A DNA stretch of 64,000 bases from Podocnemis expansa (GCA_007922195.1 ML681995.1:534314-598313), one strand, 5' to 3'. Numbered from the stretch's first letter, positions 9,137 through 22,353 are shown. Numbers and translations: made by a program. Notes: generated by a model not told the origin, from the letters alone.

Positions 9137-12080
9137 TATCCAAATATGGGTTTTATTTTCCATTGTTCATCACATAAAATGTCTCCTCTTTTCCAGATAA
9201 ATTTGAATGCCTGTATTCCATTCAGATAAGCAGAAATCTGGTTCATTTAGAATTTGGAAAGCTGAATCTAAATCACATTACAGGGGTTTTGTTTGCAATG
9301 CCTTTTATTGTCTGTGTGCAAGATTTGATAACTCAAACAATTTTCATATTTATGTCCATAGCTCTATTTTGACTCTTTGGACTCATTACAAGTTTAATGG
9401 AAGATCTTTCATTTAGTCCCAGTAATTAAACACATTCCATTTCTCTCAATACTTCATAATTTTAATCAGTTTACTTATGCCATGGTTTCAATGTAGTTCT
9501 CAGTTCAAGTTGAAGATAAAGATAAGGGTTCACACATTAATTTCTCAGGAGTATTTTTGGAAACCCAAAATACATGTTTTGATGGGCAGAAGAAGTTAAT
9601 GGTGGGGTCAGGGGAGAAATCATACTAGATATGTATTAAATCCAGTGAGGATGCAGGATGGCTGATTGGCTTCAGTATGGGTTCCAGACAAAGTATTCTT
9701 GAACCAACCAGCACACACCCATACTGTTGATGTTAACTCTGAAGACAAAATTCTGCTCCCAATCTCTATAAGAACAGCAAAACCAATGTAATCTTATTGT
9801 CCAGGACAACACAAAGGATCCATGTAATCAGTGAACCATGAAACCTTGCTCTGCTACAGGCATCTACTCTGTGTTCCATGTAGAGGAAATTGGAGTCCAA
9901 GTGTAGGGCAAACCTAGATGAGGAGCAACAGTGTGGGACTTGTAGATGTTCACTATGTACATCCAACAGTAATATTGCTCTTGTAATAGGGGGAGAAGAT
10001 TGACTCTGCCTACAAAAAATGTCTACTCAAAAAGCAGAGAGTAGCCGCTATTCTTATTGAGCTTTCAGGCAATCTCTCCTCACCCATCTTGAGAGCTACT
10101 CCATGCCAACTTTTTCTTCTTCTTACATGGGATAATCAGATTGGTTTTTAACAAAACTGAAGATCTTCAGTTGCCCTATATTTCATCAAGCTTTCCAAGA
10201 GGATAAGCATTTCCACTGTGATGTTTGTCTATATTGATTAAGAAACTATACAGTCTCCTACAACCTTTACCAATGAAATGTGATGTTCCTTTAAACTGAC
10301 TTTGTGAAAACTGGAGATATTCAATATCTTGTTCTGATTTTATGGTTTTCCTTATTTTAAAAACAAAGGTATTTAGACTGAAAGAATATACCACATACAA
10401 ACTTGTTCCAGAATACCTTGATCCAACACAAGATAATATGATGCAGACTACAGTACTCAGTTTAAAATAGCCAACAACAGTAACAAATAGTCACCTTTTG
10501 AACTTTTCTTTAAAGAGAGTGAGAAATCACTTTTTAGTAAAGACACTTCCTTATTTACTAATATGAGTTAGATTAAAAGAAAATGAAAACTGTAATAAAT
10601 CATTTTCATCATTTATGCTTTGGTTTACTTTTTACATATCTTTCCAATTATTTTCAAAAATGAAAATGAACTTATTTTTGCTGATGTTTATGGTGTATTT
10701 CAAGTTAGTTTCATCTTATCATTTTCCCGTGCTAGCACAATGTTGATTGGAAAAATGCAGGGAAATATTTGTTTAAATTTAAAAAAAAAAACTCTAGGAT
10801 TTTTACATGTGCGTTTATGGAAACAGTGTTGCCTGTAGCTGTTTACAGATCCTGCGTTGGTTAAAATTTGACCTAAGCATCATTAAAATTGGACTGGTTG
10901 TATAATTTACTTGCATATTATGTTGAATACTGATTTTTTCCCCCCACAGTTAAGCTAATAAAATCCATATATTAAATGAAATATTGCAAATAAGGTCAGA
11001 ATTAATTGTGACAGCCTGACTCTCATTAAATAGTCCTATATGTACAGTCCAAGATTCAAGAAAACTATTAGTATATTGAGATGGTAAAAATTTTCATTTA
11101 ATTTTTATGGAAAATACTTTTGCCCCAAATGAAAATGTTCCCATGAAACTTTCATTTTGACTGGCATTTCTTCCTCTTTTGACAAATTTTGAACTTTTTC
11201 AAAAGTTTCAACTCGTGGCTATCACTTGTTTACTAGCATATGAAAAAAAAAGAATGAAATAAACAAAAATTGTTTCCCTACCATTTCACATGAAAAAAAG
11301 TTTTTTTCTTTTGAATTTTTTCACAAAATGTACTTTCCTTTACCTTTTCTCCCCCCCATACTTCTGCAGAAAAGTGTGACACATTATGACAAAAGTTACA
11401 TTAGCAGGCCCAAAATGAATTCTGCCATACATGGCCATCTACACATGACTCTTCCAATCAGGTATCCCCCTCCAAATGCAAACTCTGTTTTCCATATACG
11501 GAGAGTGGGGCATTATTTGCCATCATTAGATTTGTGATCACAGAACTACAGAGACCTGTTGGGACATAAGTATCAGTCTTGTACAATCTTAAATGAGAAG
11601 AATGATTTAAGCCACACCACCATCTGTCTGTAGTTAAGTGATTTAAGAACTAATTGCCAAAGGGAGTGTACCCTCCTCCATATAGATGAGGAAGTATGTT
11701 TCCATTTTGTGGAAATGACTGATGGCAGATTGATTTAGAGCTTTTTGGAAGCACATTTTTAACATATGATGTAAAATGTATTGGTCTAAATGGTTGAAAA
11801 TAAACAGAATGATGCCAAAAGGAAAGGTGCTACACTTGTGGTCACAGTGAATCCTGGTAAAATAACCCATTTGTTAGCTTGATAGGCAGCTCTAAACATT
11901 AGTAGTTACATGAAGGAATATTATGAGAATTGTTTACTTTTGAAAATAGCATTTTATACTGTTGATGTCTCAGATTCTGTAGTCTTCATCAAAAATCTCC
12001 TTTATCTGGGACTGAGTTATGTGGGTCAGCTTTTCAAACCCTATACAACTAGGACAATTTTTTTAAAAATCCAAGGCAAC
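9137..12080. other. No gene seen; AT-rich unique sequence
   Basis: No exon or recent mobile element is recognisable. Around 10,600-10,680 and 11,080-11,330 the text is dominated by TTTTCATTT/AAATGAAAA-type words, probably an old decayed repeat or low-complexity sequence. Short open frames here are chance. Confidence 0.5.
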
Positions 12081-12092
12081 AGCTCTGTAGGG

Positions 12093-12481
12093 CAAGGGCT
12101 CTTAACCTTCCCATACTAGTGTACCCTGTTCAAGAGTCTGATTTGTTTTGGGTACACCAAGTTTCCCTGCACTTAAAAACTACTTGCTTGCAAAGTCAGA
12201 CATAAAACTACAATGTGGCACAGCACGGTATTATGGAAAACTTGCTGACTTTCTAAGTTTACCGTATAATTATAAAACAAATTGATTGGAATATAAATAT
12301 TGTACGTGCATTTCAGTATATAGTCTATAGAGCAGAATAAACAAATCGTATGAAAGTGTAGTTGATACTGATTTTACCACTGATTTTTATGTAGATTATT
12401 GTAAAACAATACACATATAGCTATAGCTGAGTTCAAGCATCCCCTGAAAGACAGCTGTGCATTCCTGGTTAAGAGCTGCTG
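12093..12481. mobile_element. Old hAT-like element
   Basis: The left end CAAGGGCTCTTAACCTTCCC and right end GGTTAAGAGCTGCTG are imperfect inverted repeats of the CAGNGGTTCTTAACC class. The flanking octamers CTGTAGGG and TTCTAGTG share only 5 of 8 bases, as expected for an old insertion. It has no coding potential. Confidence 0.55.
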
Positions 12482-12554
12482 TTCTAGTGTAGTTGCTCTA
12501 AGCCAATGGCAGAGAGCTATTCCACTGATTTAATTAATCCACCCCCAATAGGAC

Positions 12555-12691
12555 ACAGTAGTTATGACGGCAGCAGAAACTCTTACTGACATAGCACTAT
12601 GCATACTGGTGCTTAGATTGGTGTAACTTACGTTACTCTGGGAGGTCACTTATTCATACTCCTGAGCAACATAAGTTATATGAACATAGCC
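12555..12691. mobile_element. Harbinger-like remnant
   Basis: The sequence ends 'taagttatatgaacatagcc', and the earlier 'taacttacgttactc' is its inverted partner. This is a diverged member of the same terminal style, directly abutting the next element. The boundaries are approximate. Confidence 0.4.
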
Positions 12692-12694
12692 TTA

Positions 12695-14081
12695 GGCCTA
12701 GTCTAGACCTCAGAGTTTTGTCAGCAAAAGTCAGCTTCTGGTGACAAAACAATGTTATGCACTACAAATCCTACAGTGCCCATCTTGACTGTTCTGGTCA
12801 GCAGTTTAAATTCCATTGCCTTCTCATCGGTCTCACCTCCTTTCCAGATATTTTTTTAAATTCTGTTTTCTGCTGATGTGGGGAGCTGACATCACATCTT
12901 CCCAGCTGGCTATGGCAACTCCATGCAGCAAACACTCTCCCACTTGGCAGAGCACTGGAGCTGTTGGATCTGATGAGCGCATGGGCAGAAGAGGCTGTGC
13001 AGTCTCAGCTCTGATCCAGTCATAGGAACTTAGATATCTGTGATTAGATTTCTCATGGCCTGGTGGAGAAGGGCTATGGACAGGACATGCTCCAGTGCCA
13101 TGTAAAAATCAAGGTGCTGTGACAGGGGACCAGTAGTCAAATTATGACTTTAGTGCAGAGCCAAACACCAGCTGCTTATATAGGGAGCTGGAAGCCATTC
13201 TTGGTGGTGTCCCGCCTCCACAGCTAAGAAGCTTATGGATACTTCTGTGGGTCCAGAGACAGTGAACACTAGGCTCAATACTATTTAACCCTCCACAACA
13301 GAGTCAAATCTGCATAACCTTAGCGTTAAATAGGGACTATGGATTTTTTTCTTATTACAACAGGTGATTTGACCTACATTTGTCTATATGCTGTTCCCCA
13401 GTGTTTGAATCTAAACAACTGTTTTGATTTACTGTAACAATCTGATGTGATCCTATGACTTTCACTTCCCTGCATTTATTTTCCTCCCATTCTGTAAGTT
13501 CCCCATGTTCAACCATCTGATGAAGTAGGATTTTCTCTCATGAAAGCTCATATGATCAATAAATTTGTTAGTCTTTAAAAGCTCCATAGGATTCCTTGCT
13601 TGTTTTGCTGAACTAGACTAACATGGCTATCTCTTTGGAACTGTTTAGAGTGTGAGCTGATGATATGCTGCAAGAGCAGTTGTGATGTGTTCAGAAAGCT
13701 GATCACAACAGGGGAGAGCAGTGCAAGATTCACCCTTTCAGCCAGAGATGATGGGCACACAGTAAACAGGGGTCATTGAAAAATGCCATGAAACACAGTT
13801 GGAGACCCATGGACTGAAAACACTGCATTGTGGGATGTTGAGTCGCCACCCATGATGCCCTGTGATCCTCTCCACCTCCCCACAACTCCTGACTGCTGAA
13901 GGTGGCATGTTGCACAGTGAGATAGCTTCCCATTGTACACTGCTTTCACTGTAGCTAGAACACAAAGTGTGGGTGTGATAGAAGGAGTGCTGTATGAACA
14001 TATAAGTGCTAAAATTATAGAGGTATTTTTTAATCGTTGCAGTAACTTGCATTGACTACTCTCTGTAGTGTAGACAAGGCC
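12695..14081. mobile_element. Harbinger-like element, 1.4 kb, TSD TTA
   Basis: The left end is GGCCTAGTCTAGACCTCAGA and the right end TAGTGTAGACAAGGCC. TTA flanks both sides (12,692-12,694 and 14,082-14,084). The left subterminal part contains TTTTGTCAGCAAAAGTCAGC-type inverted words. The interior is GC-richer than the surroundings but keeps no recognisable transposase. A SINE-like repeat is inserted at 13,381-13,643. Open frames of up to 104 codons on the minus strand show no domain. Confidence 0.75.
13381..13643 (-). repeat. SINE-like repeat, fullest copy in the window
   Basis: This contains 'catctgatgaagtaggatt', 'ctcatgaaagctcat', 'aataaatttgttagtctt', 'aggattccttgcttgtttt' and 'gaactagactaacatggct', in that order. 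It serves as the reference for the other copies at 5.8, 35.8, 43.3 and 58.45 kb. It is inserted within the Harbinger-like element at 12.7-14.1 kb and is therefore younger than it. Confidence 0.75.
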
Positions 14082-14084
14082 TTA

Positions 14085-15419
14085 GATTTTTAATGGTTAC
14101 TAAGGCTGTGCAATTGAGTGTACCTGTTGAATTAGTATTTCTCTCTATTTTTTTTAATGCTGGCTTTTGTTTTGTCTTTGGGAGGCCTCAAGGGGGTCCA
14201 GAGAATTAAAAGTATGGTCTTTTCTCCAGATTTCACATCCTATATGACGGGAGCATCATGAAAAGTCAAGCTCTCATATAACATCTGTCCTGCTAATGGC
14301 TCACTGAGGCCACAAAACAGCAAGCACATGCAAATACAGAGCTGCTACCTGTTTTACTCAAATTTGTGAGGATGTTAGAATTTTTTCTTTCCAGCTTCAA
14401 CAAGACGCTGAATTCAGTCTTAGTGACTTTGACTTCTTGGGCGTCTGCTTTGCAAGAGGGAAATATATCTGCTAGAATTCTCACTCTCCAGTTCTGGTGC
14501 CAGCTTGTTCTTCCATGTGTTCCTGATGCCTTGAGACACAAATTGTCCCAGAATATTGAGTGATCTGGTCTTGACTTATTTCAGCCCCTGGGCCTTTATA
14601 TACAGAAAATAAAATCTTGTAGTAATTCCACCACTGAGGAACTGAATTATCACTGATGTACCCTATAAGCCCCCCCTCCCCCAGCCCATATGTTCCACAA
14701 AGGCTTTACTGCCCTGTTAGTGAATACCCTTGGATAACATTGAGCTCCCATAGAAAAGGAGCTACCTTCATGAATACTCTAATCCTACAAACTGGTATGC
14801 ATGAGGAAACTTGCAGGGTCATGGTATAAATTTGCCGCTTTTGTTATTCTTAAATAAGAATTACATGTATTTAATTAGTCATTTAAGTGCCTTATATAAT
14901 CTTGGAGTCTTATACTAACCTGCTCTGCAGGGTTATTTCTCTTGATTGACACTGTGTTCCTGCAAAGGGTACTTCTTTCTGGAAGAACAGTAGGACTTCA
15001 CTGAGCTATCAGTTATACACAAGTGTCCTTCATAAGGACATTAGTAAACATAAGGAACTACACATATACTGTCTGCATAGTTAAAATGTGAACTGGCGTA
15101 TATGTGAATGAAAGAGCCAACCTTCCAATTCTTGTGTTTTCCTTTAAAGTTGGGCTAAACCAGTCAGAGATCAAAGAGATCCAAAGCTGTTTAAAACAAG
15201 TCTGCTGTCCTGGACACTTTATAAAATGATAGCAGGTTTCTGTGCATCTCTCCATGTAGCTTATATTTCCAGAGCTTGCCACCTGTCCAACTGCAAAAAA
15301 AAAAAAAAAAAAAATCTGTTTAGAGTTTTTTTCCCATTCTCTAACCTTGAAAGTATTTATTCACAGCATGAGATTATTGCAACAATTTAACAAGCTGCTT
15401 TCCCCCTTTATTTTCTTTT

Positions 15420-15459
<40 letters not shown>

Positions 15460-16528
15460 TCACCTATGTCCTTTTAAACCCATTCAAACCTTAGGGAAAC
15501 ATTTAGTACTTAAGCTTGAGGTTTTCAGGCTCAGTCAGGTAGAAAATCCAACACTGAATGTGTGCACAAATGATATCGTCACACAATGGGGACCAACAAA
15601 TAACACAAAGAGAAGAGATGAATATAAGTGTTCAGAGAGCAAAGGCTATATTTGAATTCAGTTTCCCAACACCAGCTCTGAAGTTTTCTCCCAAGATTCC
15701 CAGGTTTCAAAGTAGTCACAATGGTTATATTGTAGGAGAATTATCTGGACAATGTGGGAAATGGCAGTCCCTAATTATGATCTTGGTTTCTGGGCAGCTT
15801 AAAGGTGTAATATTGCTAAAGTCGGATGAAGAATGTGTTCAGCTTAATCATAATTTCATGGTTTCAGAAAGCATTCACATTCAGTGCTAGTTTAGGATCT
15901 GATCACTCTCAATGCACAAGGGTGCCCATGAGTGAGTGAGCATGAGAGAGAGAGAGATTTCAGCATCACATTGCTCTTTGTAAGATTGGACCCTTCATGA
16001 AGTTCATGATAGCAATTCATTTGGTAACAGTCATTGTTTCATTGCAATATAGTCCCACCACAAATTAAAGCAACATCACCAAGGAAAAAAAGACTTCTAA
16101 TTATAAATTCTCACTGTGTTTAGGGGAAAAACAAAAACACCCTCCTCCCTACCAACAACTAAACAAACCTCCAAAATCTCATTGCTGTATTCCACATTGT
16201 CTTAGTACCTGTAAGTTGCATGAGGCAAGATACCCTATTGGTCAAGTGCATGTATGAATACTCAGTATACATATACACAGTGGATATTAGCACATACATA
16301 ATAACTGCACACAAATATGAGCGAGGAATTGAACTTGTCCAACTTTGACAATTACATCTGTGATTTCTAATTTGCTGCCATGTGTTTCAGTAAAACAGCA
16401 TGAATGTGTTATGAAAAAAGGTCTGTGTTGTGCTCTTAGTAGAAAAGAAAACAGAGGAACACATTTTCAGTGAAAGTTTACATCTTCTGTTAAAGTCAGT
16501 GGGAGTTGCATGTCTCAAAATCCAACTC
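14085..16528. other. No gene seen; unique sequence with microsatellites
   Basis: No exon is recognisable. It holds an A20 run (15,295-15,314) and a (CTTT)n microsatellite (15,421-15,461). Open frames of 80-110 codons around them include these simple repeats and are not credible proteins. Confidence 0.55.
15421..15461. repeat. (CTTT)n microsatellite
   Basis: About ten uninterrupted CTTT units, preceded by a T-rich lead-in. Pure units suggest a polymorphic locus. Confidence 0.95.
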
Positions 16529-16531
16529 TAT

Positions 16532-17334
16532 GGCTGTGTTCACACACACAGGGTTATTTCGAAACAAGTTGTGTCGAAACAACTTGTTTCGAAANNNNNN
16601 NNNNNNNNNNNNNNNNNNNNNNNNNNNNNNNNNNNNNNNNNNNNNNNNNNNNNNNNNNNNNNNNNNNNNNNNNNNNNNNNNNNNNNNNNNNNNNNNNNNN
16701 NNNNNNNNNNNNNNNNNNNNNNNNNNNNNNNNNNNNNNNNNNNNNNNNNNNNNNNNNNNNNNNNNNNNNNNNNNNNNNNNNNNNNNNNNNNNNNNNNNNN
16801 NNNNNNNNNNNNNNNNNNNNNNNNNNNNNNNNNNNNNNNNNNNNNNNNNNNNNNNNNNNNNNNNNNNNNNNNNNNNNNNNNNNNNNNNNNNNNNNNNNNN
16901 NNNNNNNNNNNNNNNNNNNNNNNNNNNNNNNNNNNNNNNNNNNNNNNNNNNNNNNNNNNNNNNNNNNNNNNNNNNNNNNNNNNNNNNNNNNNNNCGTCCT
17001 TTCGAAATAAGAATCGTCATTTCGAAAAAGTAAAACCTGCCCCCCCCGAAATGGCTGTTATTTTGGAAGGGATATTTAGAAGTAAAGCTGTTCTTTTGAA
17101 ACAACACTGTGTAGACCTGTTGTTTCGAAAGAGCTGTTTCGAAAGAACAGGTCCAAACGGCTTTATTTAGAAATATCCCTTCCGAAATAACAGCCGTTTG
17201 GATTGCAAGCTTTCCCTTAATTCAAATTAACATTTTGTTAATTCGAATTAACTTATTTCGAAATAAGGATTTTATTTTGAAATAACTCATTTCGAAATCT
17301 ATTTTGAAATAACAATGCATGTGTAGACATAGCC
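16532..17334. mobile_element. TTCGAA-type Harbinger element with assembly gap, TSD TAT
   Basis: The left end is GGCTGTGTTCACACAC and the right end GTGTAGACATAGCC. TAT flanks both sides (16,529-16,531 and 17,335-17,337). Visible interior is TTATTTCGAAATAA and TTGTTTCGAAACAA palindromes plus TTAATTCGAATTAA. A 400-base N run removes the middle, so any coding content is unknown. Frames drawn across the gap are artefacts. Confidence 0.8.
16595..16994. other. Assembly gap (400 N)
   Basis: Exactly 400 unknown bases fall inside a palindrome-dense transposon, a place where short-read assembly commonly fails. The true length may differ. Confidence 0.98.
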
Positions 17335-17611
17335 TATGTGTCATGAGTTGTCAGGATGATGACAAACTAGCGTATGTCACCACAACTGGAACCTTTTTGA
17401 ATTAAATAAGAATCATAAGAACTGCCGTATTCACACAGAGCGTGGTCTATCTATCTCAGTATTCCATTTCCTCTGACAGTGGCCAATACCTGATACTTCA
17501 TTGAAAGATACGAGAAACACCACAGTGAATTTTTATAGAACTACTAGTTCACAGGGAATGTTTTCCCTAACTATTGTCTTTAGTTACACAACATAACAAT
17601 ATAAAGCAGCC

Positions 17612-17707
17612 ATGTGGGTCCTGGGTTCAAGCCCCGGGGGTTGGACTCGATGATCTCACGAGGTCCCTTCCAGCCCTATGATTTGATTGATTGATTGATT
17701 GATTGAT
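17612..17707 (+). repeat. tRNA-derived SINE, 5'-truncated, with CR1-like tail
   Basis: A box B (GGTTCAAGCCC, 17,624-17,634) is followed by 'ggttggactcgatgatctc' and 'gaggtcccttccagcccta', the tail shared by turtle pol III SINEs and CR1 LINEs, then a (TTGA)n run. Box A is missing, so the copy is 5'-truncated. A tRNA-Lys-derived SINE of this build is known from cryptodiran turtles, which supports the taxonomic guess. Confidence 0.8.
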
Positions 17708-17709
17708 GT

Positions 17710-18889
17710 GTTCACTTTGGGTCCTAATTATACATGGTCTAGCCACATACACACTGCAGCTCTTGCTGGTTTCTTCTAAAACTCAGAACAAAGTAAGCAT
17801 TGCTAGGGAGCACGCTACATTATTTGAAGATTATCACTCCCTTTCCTATACACTATAGTAGCTCCCTTCAATTAGTAGTTCTATTATGACCCACCTAGGA
17901 ATGTTTACTTCCCTTCTTAAAAAAAAAAGGAAGATATTGTGAAGTGGCCTCAGTAGACTCTTTAAACATATTTTTGCATAAATTGTTAGTGTTGTAAGCC
18001 TTTACTTGTACAATAACATTAGTGGCACATGACTTTTTTATAATATCATGAGATGTCGTGGGAAACAGGGTTAGCTTTCGTTGCAGGAATGAGTCAAGAA
18101 GAAAAGTTGGTTATAAACAACAATGTATCCTGGTTGGAACTGCAATGTGTGAATTATTTGTTGACCATGTGCCTATAGGATTTGTTTTTTGAAGCCATTT
18201 CAATAATTAAAAGCCGGGTAAAGGTCAAGACCTCCCTTCCCTGCTGCCTCCTTTAAATAATGAAACCTCAAGCCTCAATGCCACTGGTGCATTTATTCCC
18301 TTACAAACTGAAGAGTTTAAAGAAAGGCTGATGTGGGTGAAGCTCCTGCCTGCCTGAGGAGATATCCCCATCACAATACTGAGTCAGTGAGATATTTAAG
18401 CCCATGCCTAACTTGGAGTCAATGGCACTACTCATAAATAGGCATCTGCTTAAGTATTTTTTGAGCTGGGGACCATGCTATTTGAAGCTCATATTTACAT
18501 ATACACCTCTTAATCCTTTTTAGAAGTTCAGCAGCAGAATGAGGGCTGTATTTAGCTCATGGGTAGTATTTTCAGAGCTGACTGAGGAGTTTGGTGGCCT
18601 AATTCCTAGTCATTTTGCTCTGACAATCCAGAGTTCTATCCCTCTTCAGCACACTGTCCATCCATACTATTTGTTCAGAAAAGAGTGGTTGTGCCAGGGG
18701 CTTGAGACTTACTGTCCCTTAGTAGAGAGAAGTACACCTACCACTTACATACTGGAGCCCCCAAAGAACTGCTGCTTGTGCTTGATGCAAAGCGAAACAA
18801 TCTGGTATACCCTGCCATGCACCATGCAAGGACTTATGAGCTAAAGGCTTGGATTTTAGTCCCTGTTCATTGAAATAATTTCTATCCTG
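17710..18889. other. No gene seen; possible conserved segment near 18.2 kb
   Basis: No exon is recognisable. The piece 18,190-18,310 ('caataattaaaagccgggt', 'tttaaataatgaaacctca') looks like non-repetitive regulatory-type sequence, but this is only an impression. Confidence 0.4.
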
Positions 18890-18892
18890 TTC

Positions 18893-19287
18893 AGCTATGT
18901 CTACCTCTGAAATTTGCGTTTAGACTTGCTAGCCTGAACTAAAGACATTCGAGGTTAGTCTGAACTAACCTCGGGCTAGCTCGAACTAATCACAGACTTT
19001 TTAGTTCGAACTAACCATACGTTCTAGTTCGAGCTAACACTTAGCTCAAACTAGAACTCGCGGTTAGTTCAGACTAAGCCTTAGTTTGTATACTGCATGC
19101 AGTTAGTTCAAACTAAGTGAGTAAGTCCAGACTAGTGACAGGTCTTACTAGTTCAGACTAAGCTTTGTCTAGTCTGAACTAAGAAATTTCTTACTTCAGA
19201 GAAGGCAAAGCCTAATATAGCCATGGGCTAAATTAGTCTGGACTAAGCTTCCTCAGTCTGGACTAATTTGCCAATGTAGACATAGCC
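18893..19287. mobile_element. TTCGAACT-type Harbinger MITE
   Basis: The left end is AGCTATGTCTACCTCTGA and the right end CAATGTAGACATAGCC. The flanks are TTC (18,890-18,892) and TTT (19,288-19,290), a 3-bp duplication with one mismatch. The interior is built from TTAGTTCGAACTAA and AGTCTGAACTAA/TTAGTTCAGACTAA palindromes, a core word different from the other MITEs here. It is non-coding. Confidence 0.75.
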
Positions 19288-19290
19288 TTT

Positions 19291-21740
19291 GAATTTGCAT
19301 GTATACTCAGCACCAGCAGTGACGGCTATATTCTTACAAAAGACAAAACAATCAGTACCTTTATGGTTTTTCATGCTTAGCTCAGAATATTAGCACAGAG
19401 CATTTTCTGGGGATTAATGCTGACTGACACAGAGTTAATGGTCAATGGAGGAAATACTCTAATCAGAGGTTACTATTACTTAAGTTTTTAATTTTAAAAT
19501 CAGCTTTTAACGGACAAGGAAAGTAGCTAAATCTTTTGTGACACATTGATCAGTACTTCCTAGGACATGTTTCACCGAAGTATGTGATAGCTGTTTTGTT
19601 TTACATTCCATTCCAAAACCAGATTGCATTGGTTCTGGAATGACAGTCTGACATTCCTTTTAAGTTTTGCCACGGCCCACAGATTAGCCCAATTTGATGT
19701 ACTCACAGTATAAAATTAAAATGTCAGCTCTAAGAATGACCACACAGTCCAGTCCAGCATAAAAAGTGTTTACATGAAAACCTTTCCAAGCCTGTCCATC
19801 TGCTGCTTTACAATAAAAATACCCATTAAAAGAATGTCAGATAAATCATTTTAATCTTCATTTTGAAAGCTTTATTAATACAGCACCTGATCCAGTTCCC
19901 TTCAAATCAGAAAGCTTTCAAAGATTTCAGTGCAACTTGAATCAGACCCAAAGTATGTGTAAACAGATGTTGGGTGGTCTGAGCAGTCAGTGTTGTTGGT
20001 TATGTTTTTCGGGGGTATACAATAAGATAGCGGTATTCCTTTATCATAAGACCATGTAAAGCTACAGTCATGATGTCTTAATGTAGTGATAACATATAAG
20101 GCAAAGTTCCATGAATCTCTGGGTGCAGTTGTACAAATGAATTTGATGATAAACACAATTTTGTAGCCAGTGTAGACAAGTGCTGATACAGGAGAAGCAC
20201 TAAAATCCGAGTTTTCATAGGTGGCGTCTAATTCTGTGTCCTGACTTTTAGAATTGCTAAGCACTTGTACCTCCAACTGAAATTAGATTGGCTGCTGATT
20301 ATTAGCATATCTGAATACCAGCACCCAAGTGTCTGAAGCAGAGCATGAAAAATTAGAGGTCACTTTTGAAGATTTGTCATAGAATTTTATTGCAGCAAAA
20401 TGTTGTCATCTTCATAATACAAGAAGCCTTGAAAAATTCTACTGATGTAATAGCAACTTTATGTGACCAGGAACAGACAATTTGGGTGTCTGAACATTTT
20501 TAAGAAGTTAGTGGTAAAACCCTAGTTTTTGAACCATTGGTGCTGAAACAAATAAAGAACTGGAACGAAGTTTTCACAGCTTTGTTTTCTTAATAACAGA
20601 CCAAATATTCCATCCATCTCTGGTGATGGGAATCTATTCATAGGCATTCAAGAGCTCTTTCCAAATGTTCAAATAATTTGTTTGTTTGAGAAGCAGGAGC
20701 TGTGCTTACTAAATTGACTTTGTGACATAGGGTTGTTTTCACTGTTATTTAGACTTTTATTCATCCATGAACTAGCTCTGTGAGTTGACCATCTGGAAAA
20801 ATAAACTACTCAACAGCTATGTAATTTGTCTTTTGTCTAGCTTCTGGCAGTAGATTTTTTTTTTCCTGGATTAACAGTGAACAAACATTGAAAGGGAGCT
20901 TTCCTTAAAGCACTCTCTTCTCTAGTGGCATCTTGTTAAGTTACAAATTAACAAATGGTGTAATGTTATTAAAACCTTTTGTCAACAATATTTCTATATA
21001 ACTTTGATTTAAAAAACCCCTTGTGTCCTTTACTTTTTTTTTTTTTTGGGTGACATATAAGTCATTCACAGATTTAACAACCGTGGGAGAAATAATTTCT
21101 TTACTGAATCAAGGTGAAGTGACTTGTAACCATTAACCACTGGGTAGCCTGATGGAAATGACTGGGAAGAAACTTATAAGTGCATATCTCTCTTGTCTTT
21201 TCATTGTAAATTGTTTGTCATATGCAAGAAATCATGGTGAAAAACCTGAGTGGTATCGTTTTCCTGACTAGAAATTGGTTTTAGTCCATCAAATAGATGC
21301 CAAACTAGCACAGAGGCAGGCTCAAGACTCTTAGAAATACCATCCTGCAGATGAGATATAAAAATTAGATCCCAATGCCTTGTGGTCATATTAAAAATCC
21401 TGTCTTAGGGATGTTTAACCTTAGTGTATAGGCCAGATTGCATTTTGGCTATATGACCATGATGCCTAGAGGGGCCACAGTGAGATTGCTCAGTCAGAGC
21501 AAACCGCAAAGAATGGGGTAGATGATCCCCAGAACTGGTGGTTTATTCTATGATTAGATTCAGCAAACCAGACACAAACCAGTTTCTATACCTTACTAGT
21601 TACCAAGAAGATAAAATTCAGTCCCTTTAAGCAATACAGCTGTGGGCTTCCAGTCAGCCAACTCGAAGGTAGTGAACATTATTTAAAATCTTATTCACCT
21701 TATATAAAGTTCTACCAATCCCAAGAGATTGGCTACGTTA
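19291..21740. other. No gene confirmed; one unassigned open frame
   Basis: No recognised exon. A 124-codon open frame on the minus strand (20,276-19,902) has mixed composition but no domain I know and no clear splice or promoter context, so I treat it as chance. The 19,640-19,880 part is non-repetitive and AT-rich with TAAT words, and could be a conserved non-coding segment. Confidence 0.4.
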
Positions 21741-21748
21741 CTCCCAGG

Positions 21749-22345
21749 GAGGGCTGGTTCTTCCATAGAGGTGACTTAGGTGGTTGCCTAGTGCACCAGA
21801 CAATAGGGGGCACCAAGGGCCACTAGGCTGGGGCCAGGAGCCTATTTTAAATTTCCTGCCCTGCTCCACACACACACAAAGCCCAGGGCGGAGCAAGGCA
21901 GGAAGCCGTTTCAGCTGACTTCACTCCTGGTAAAAGGTAAGTGGGGGCCTAGGGACAGGATTAGGGGGCAGCGGGGCTAGGAACAGGCTTGGAGGACAAC
22001 TGAGAGGGGCAGGAGGGCAGGGGTCCCTTGGCCAGCCTGCAGCTCACCGCCTCAGGGCCAACCTGTGGCTTGACCTGAGCTGCCTGTGGGCCACTGCACA
22101 GCCCATGCCCTCGGCCAGCCCGTGGTCCAGTGTGGCTCAGCCCACCCCACCAACCAGGCCCACTGCTCAGCCAAGGCCAACCCAGCCCTCCGCTTGCCTC
22201 GGTGCATGGCTTGGCCAGGTTTGCAGGGGACTAGGAGGAATGGGAGGGAGGGCACACCACCCGATCCGCACGACCCGGTCTGTCACCGGGGGTGGGCACC
22301 AAAATCACAAGCACCTAGGGCGCCAAAAGCCTTGGGCTGGCCCTG
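21749..22345. mobile_element. hAT-like element of the AGGGCTGG family
   Basis: The left end GAGGGCTGGTTCTTCC and right end TTGGGCTGGCCCTG are imperfect inverted repeats (consensus CAGGGCTGG). Flanks CTCCCAGG (21,741-21,748) and TTCCCAGA (22,346-22,353) agree at 6 of 8 bases. The interior is GC-rich and holds overlapping open frames of about 105 codons that show no transposase motif. A second left end of this family starts near 39,588. Confidence 0.68.
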
Positions 22346-22353
22346 TTCCCAGA

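Noticed and set aside
16430..17170. Frames of 166-246 codons
   Set aside because: Most of their length is the 400-base assembly gap translated as unknown residues.
17612..17707. Possible tRNA gene because of the GGTTCAAGCCC box
   Set aside because: No acceptor stem, D arm or box A is present; the CR1-like tail and (TTGA)n identify a truncated SINE.
19902..20276. 124-codon minus-strand frame with mixed composition
   Set aside because: No recognisable domain, signal peptide or splice context; one such frame is expected by chance in 64 kb.
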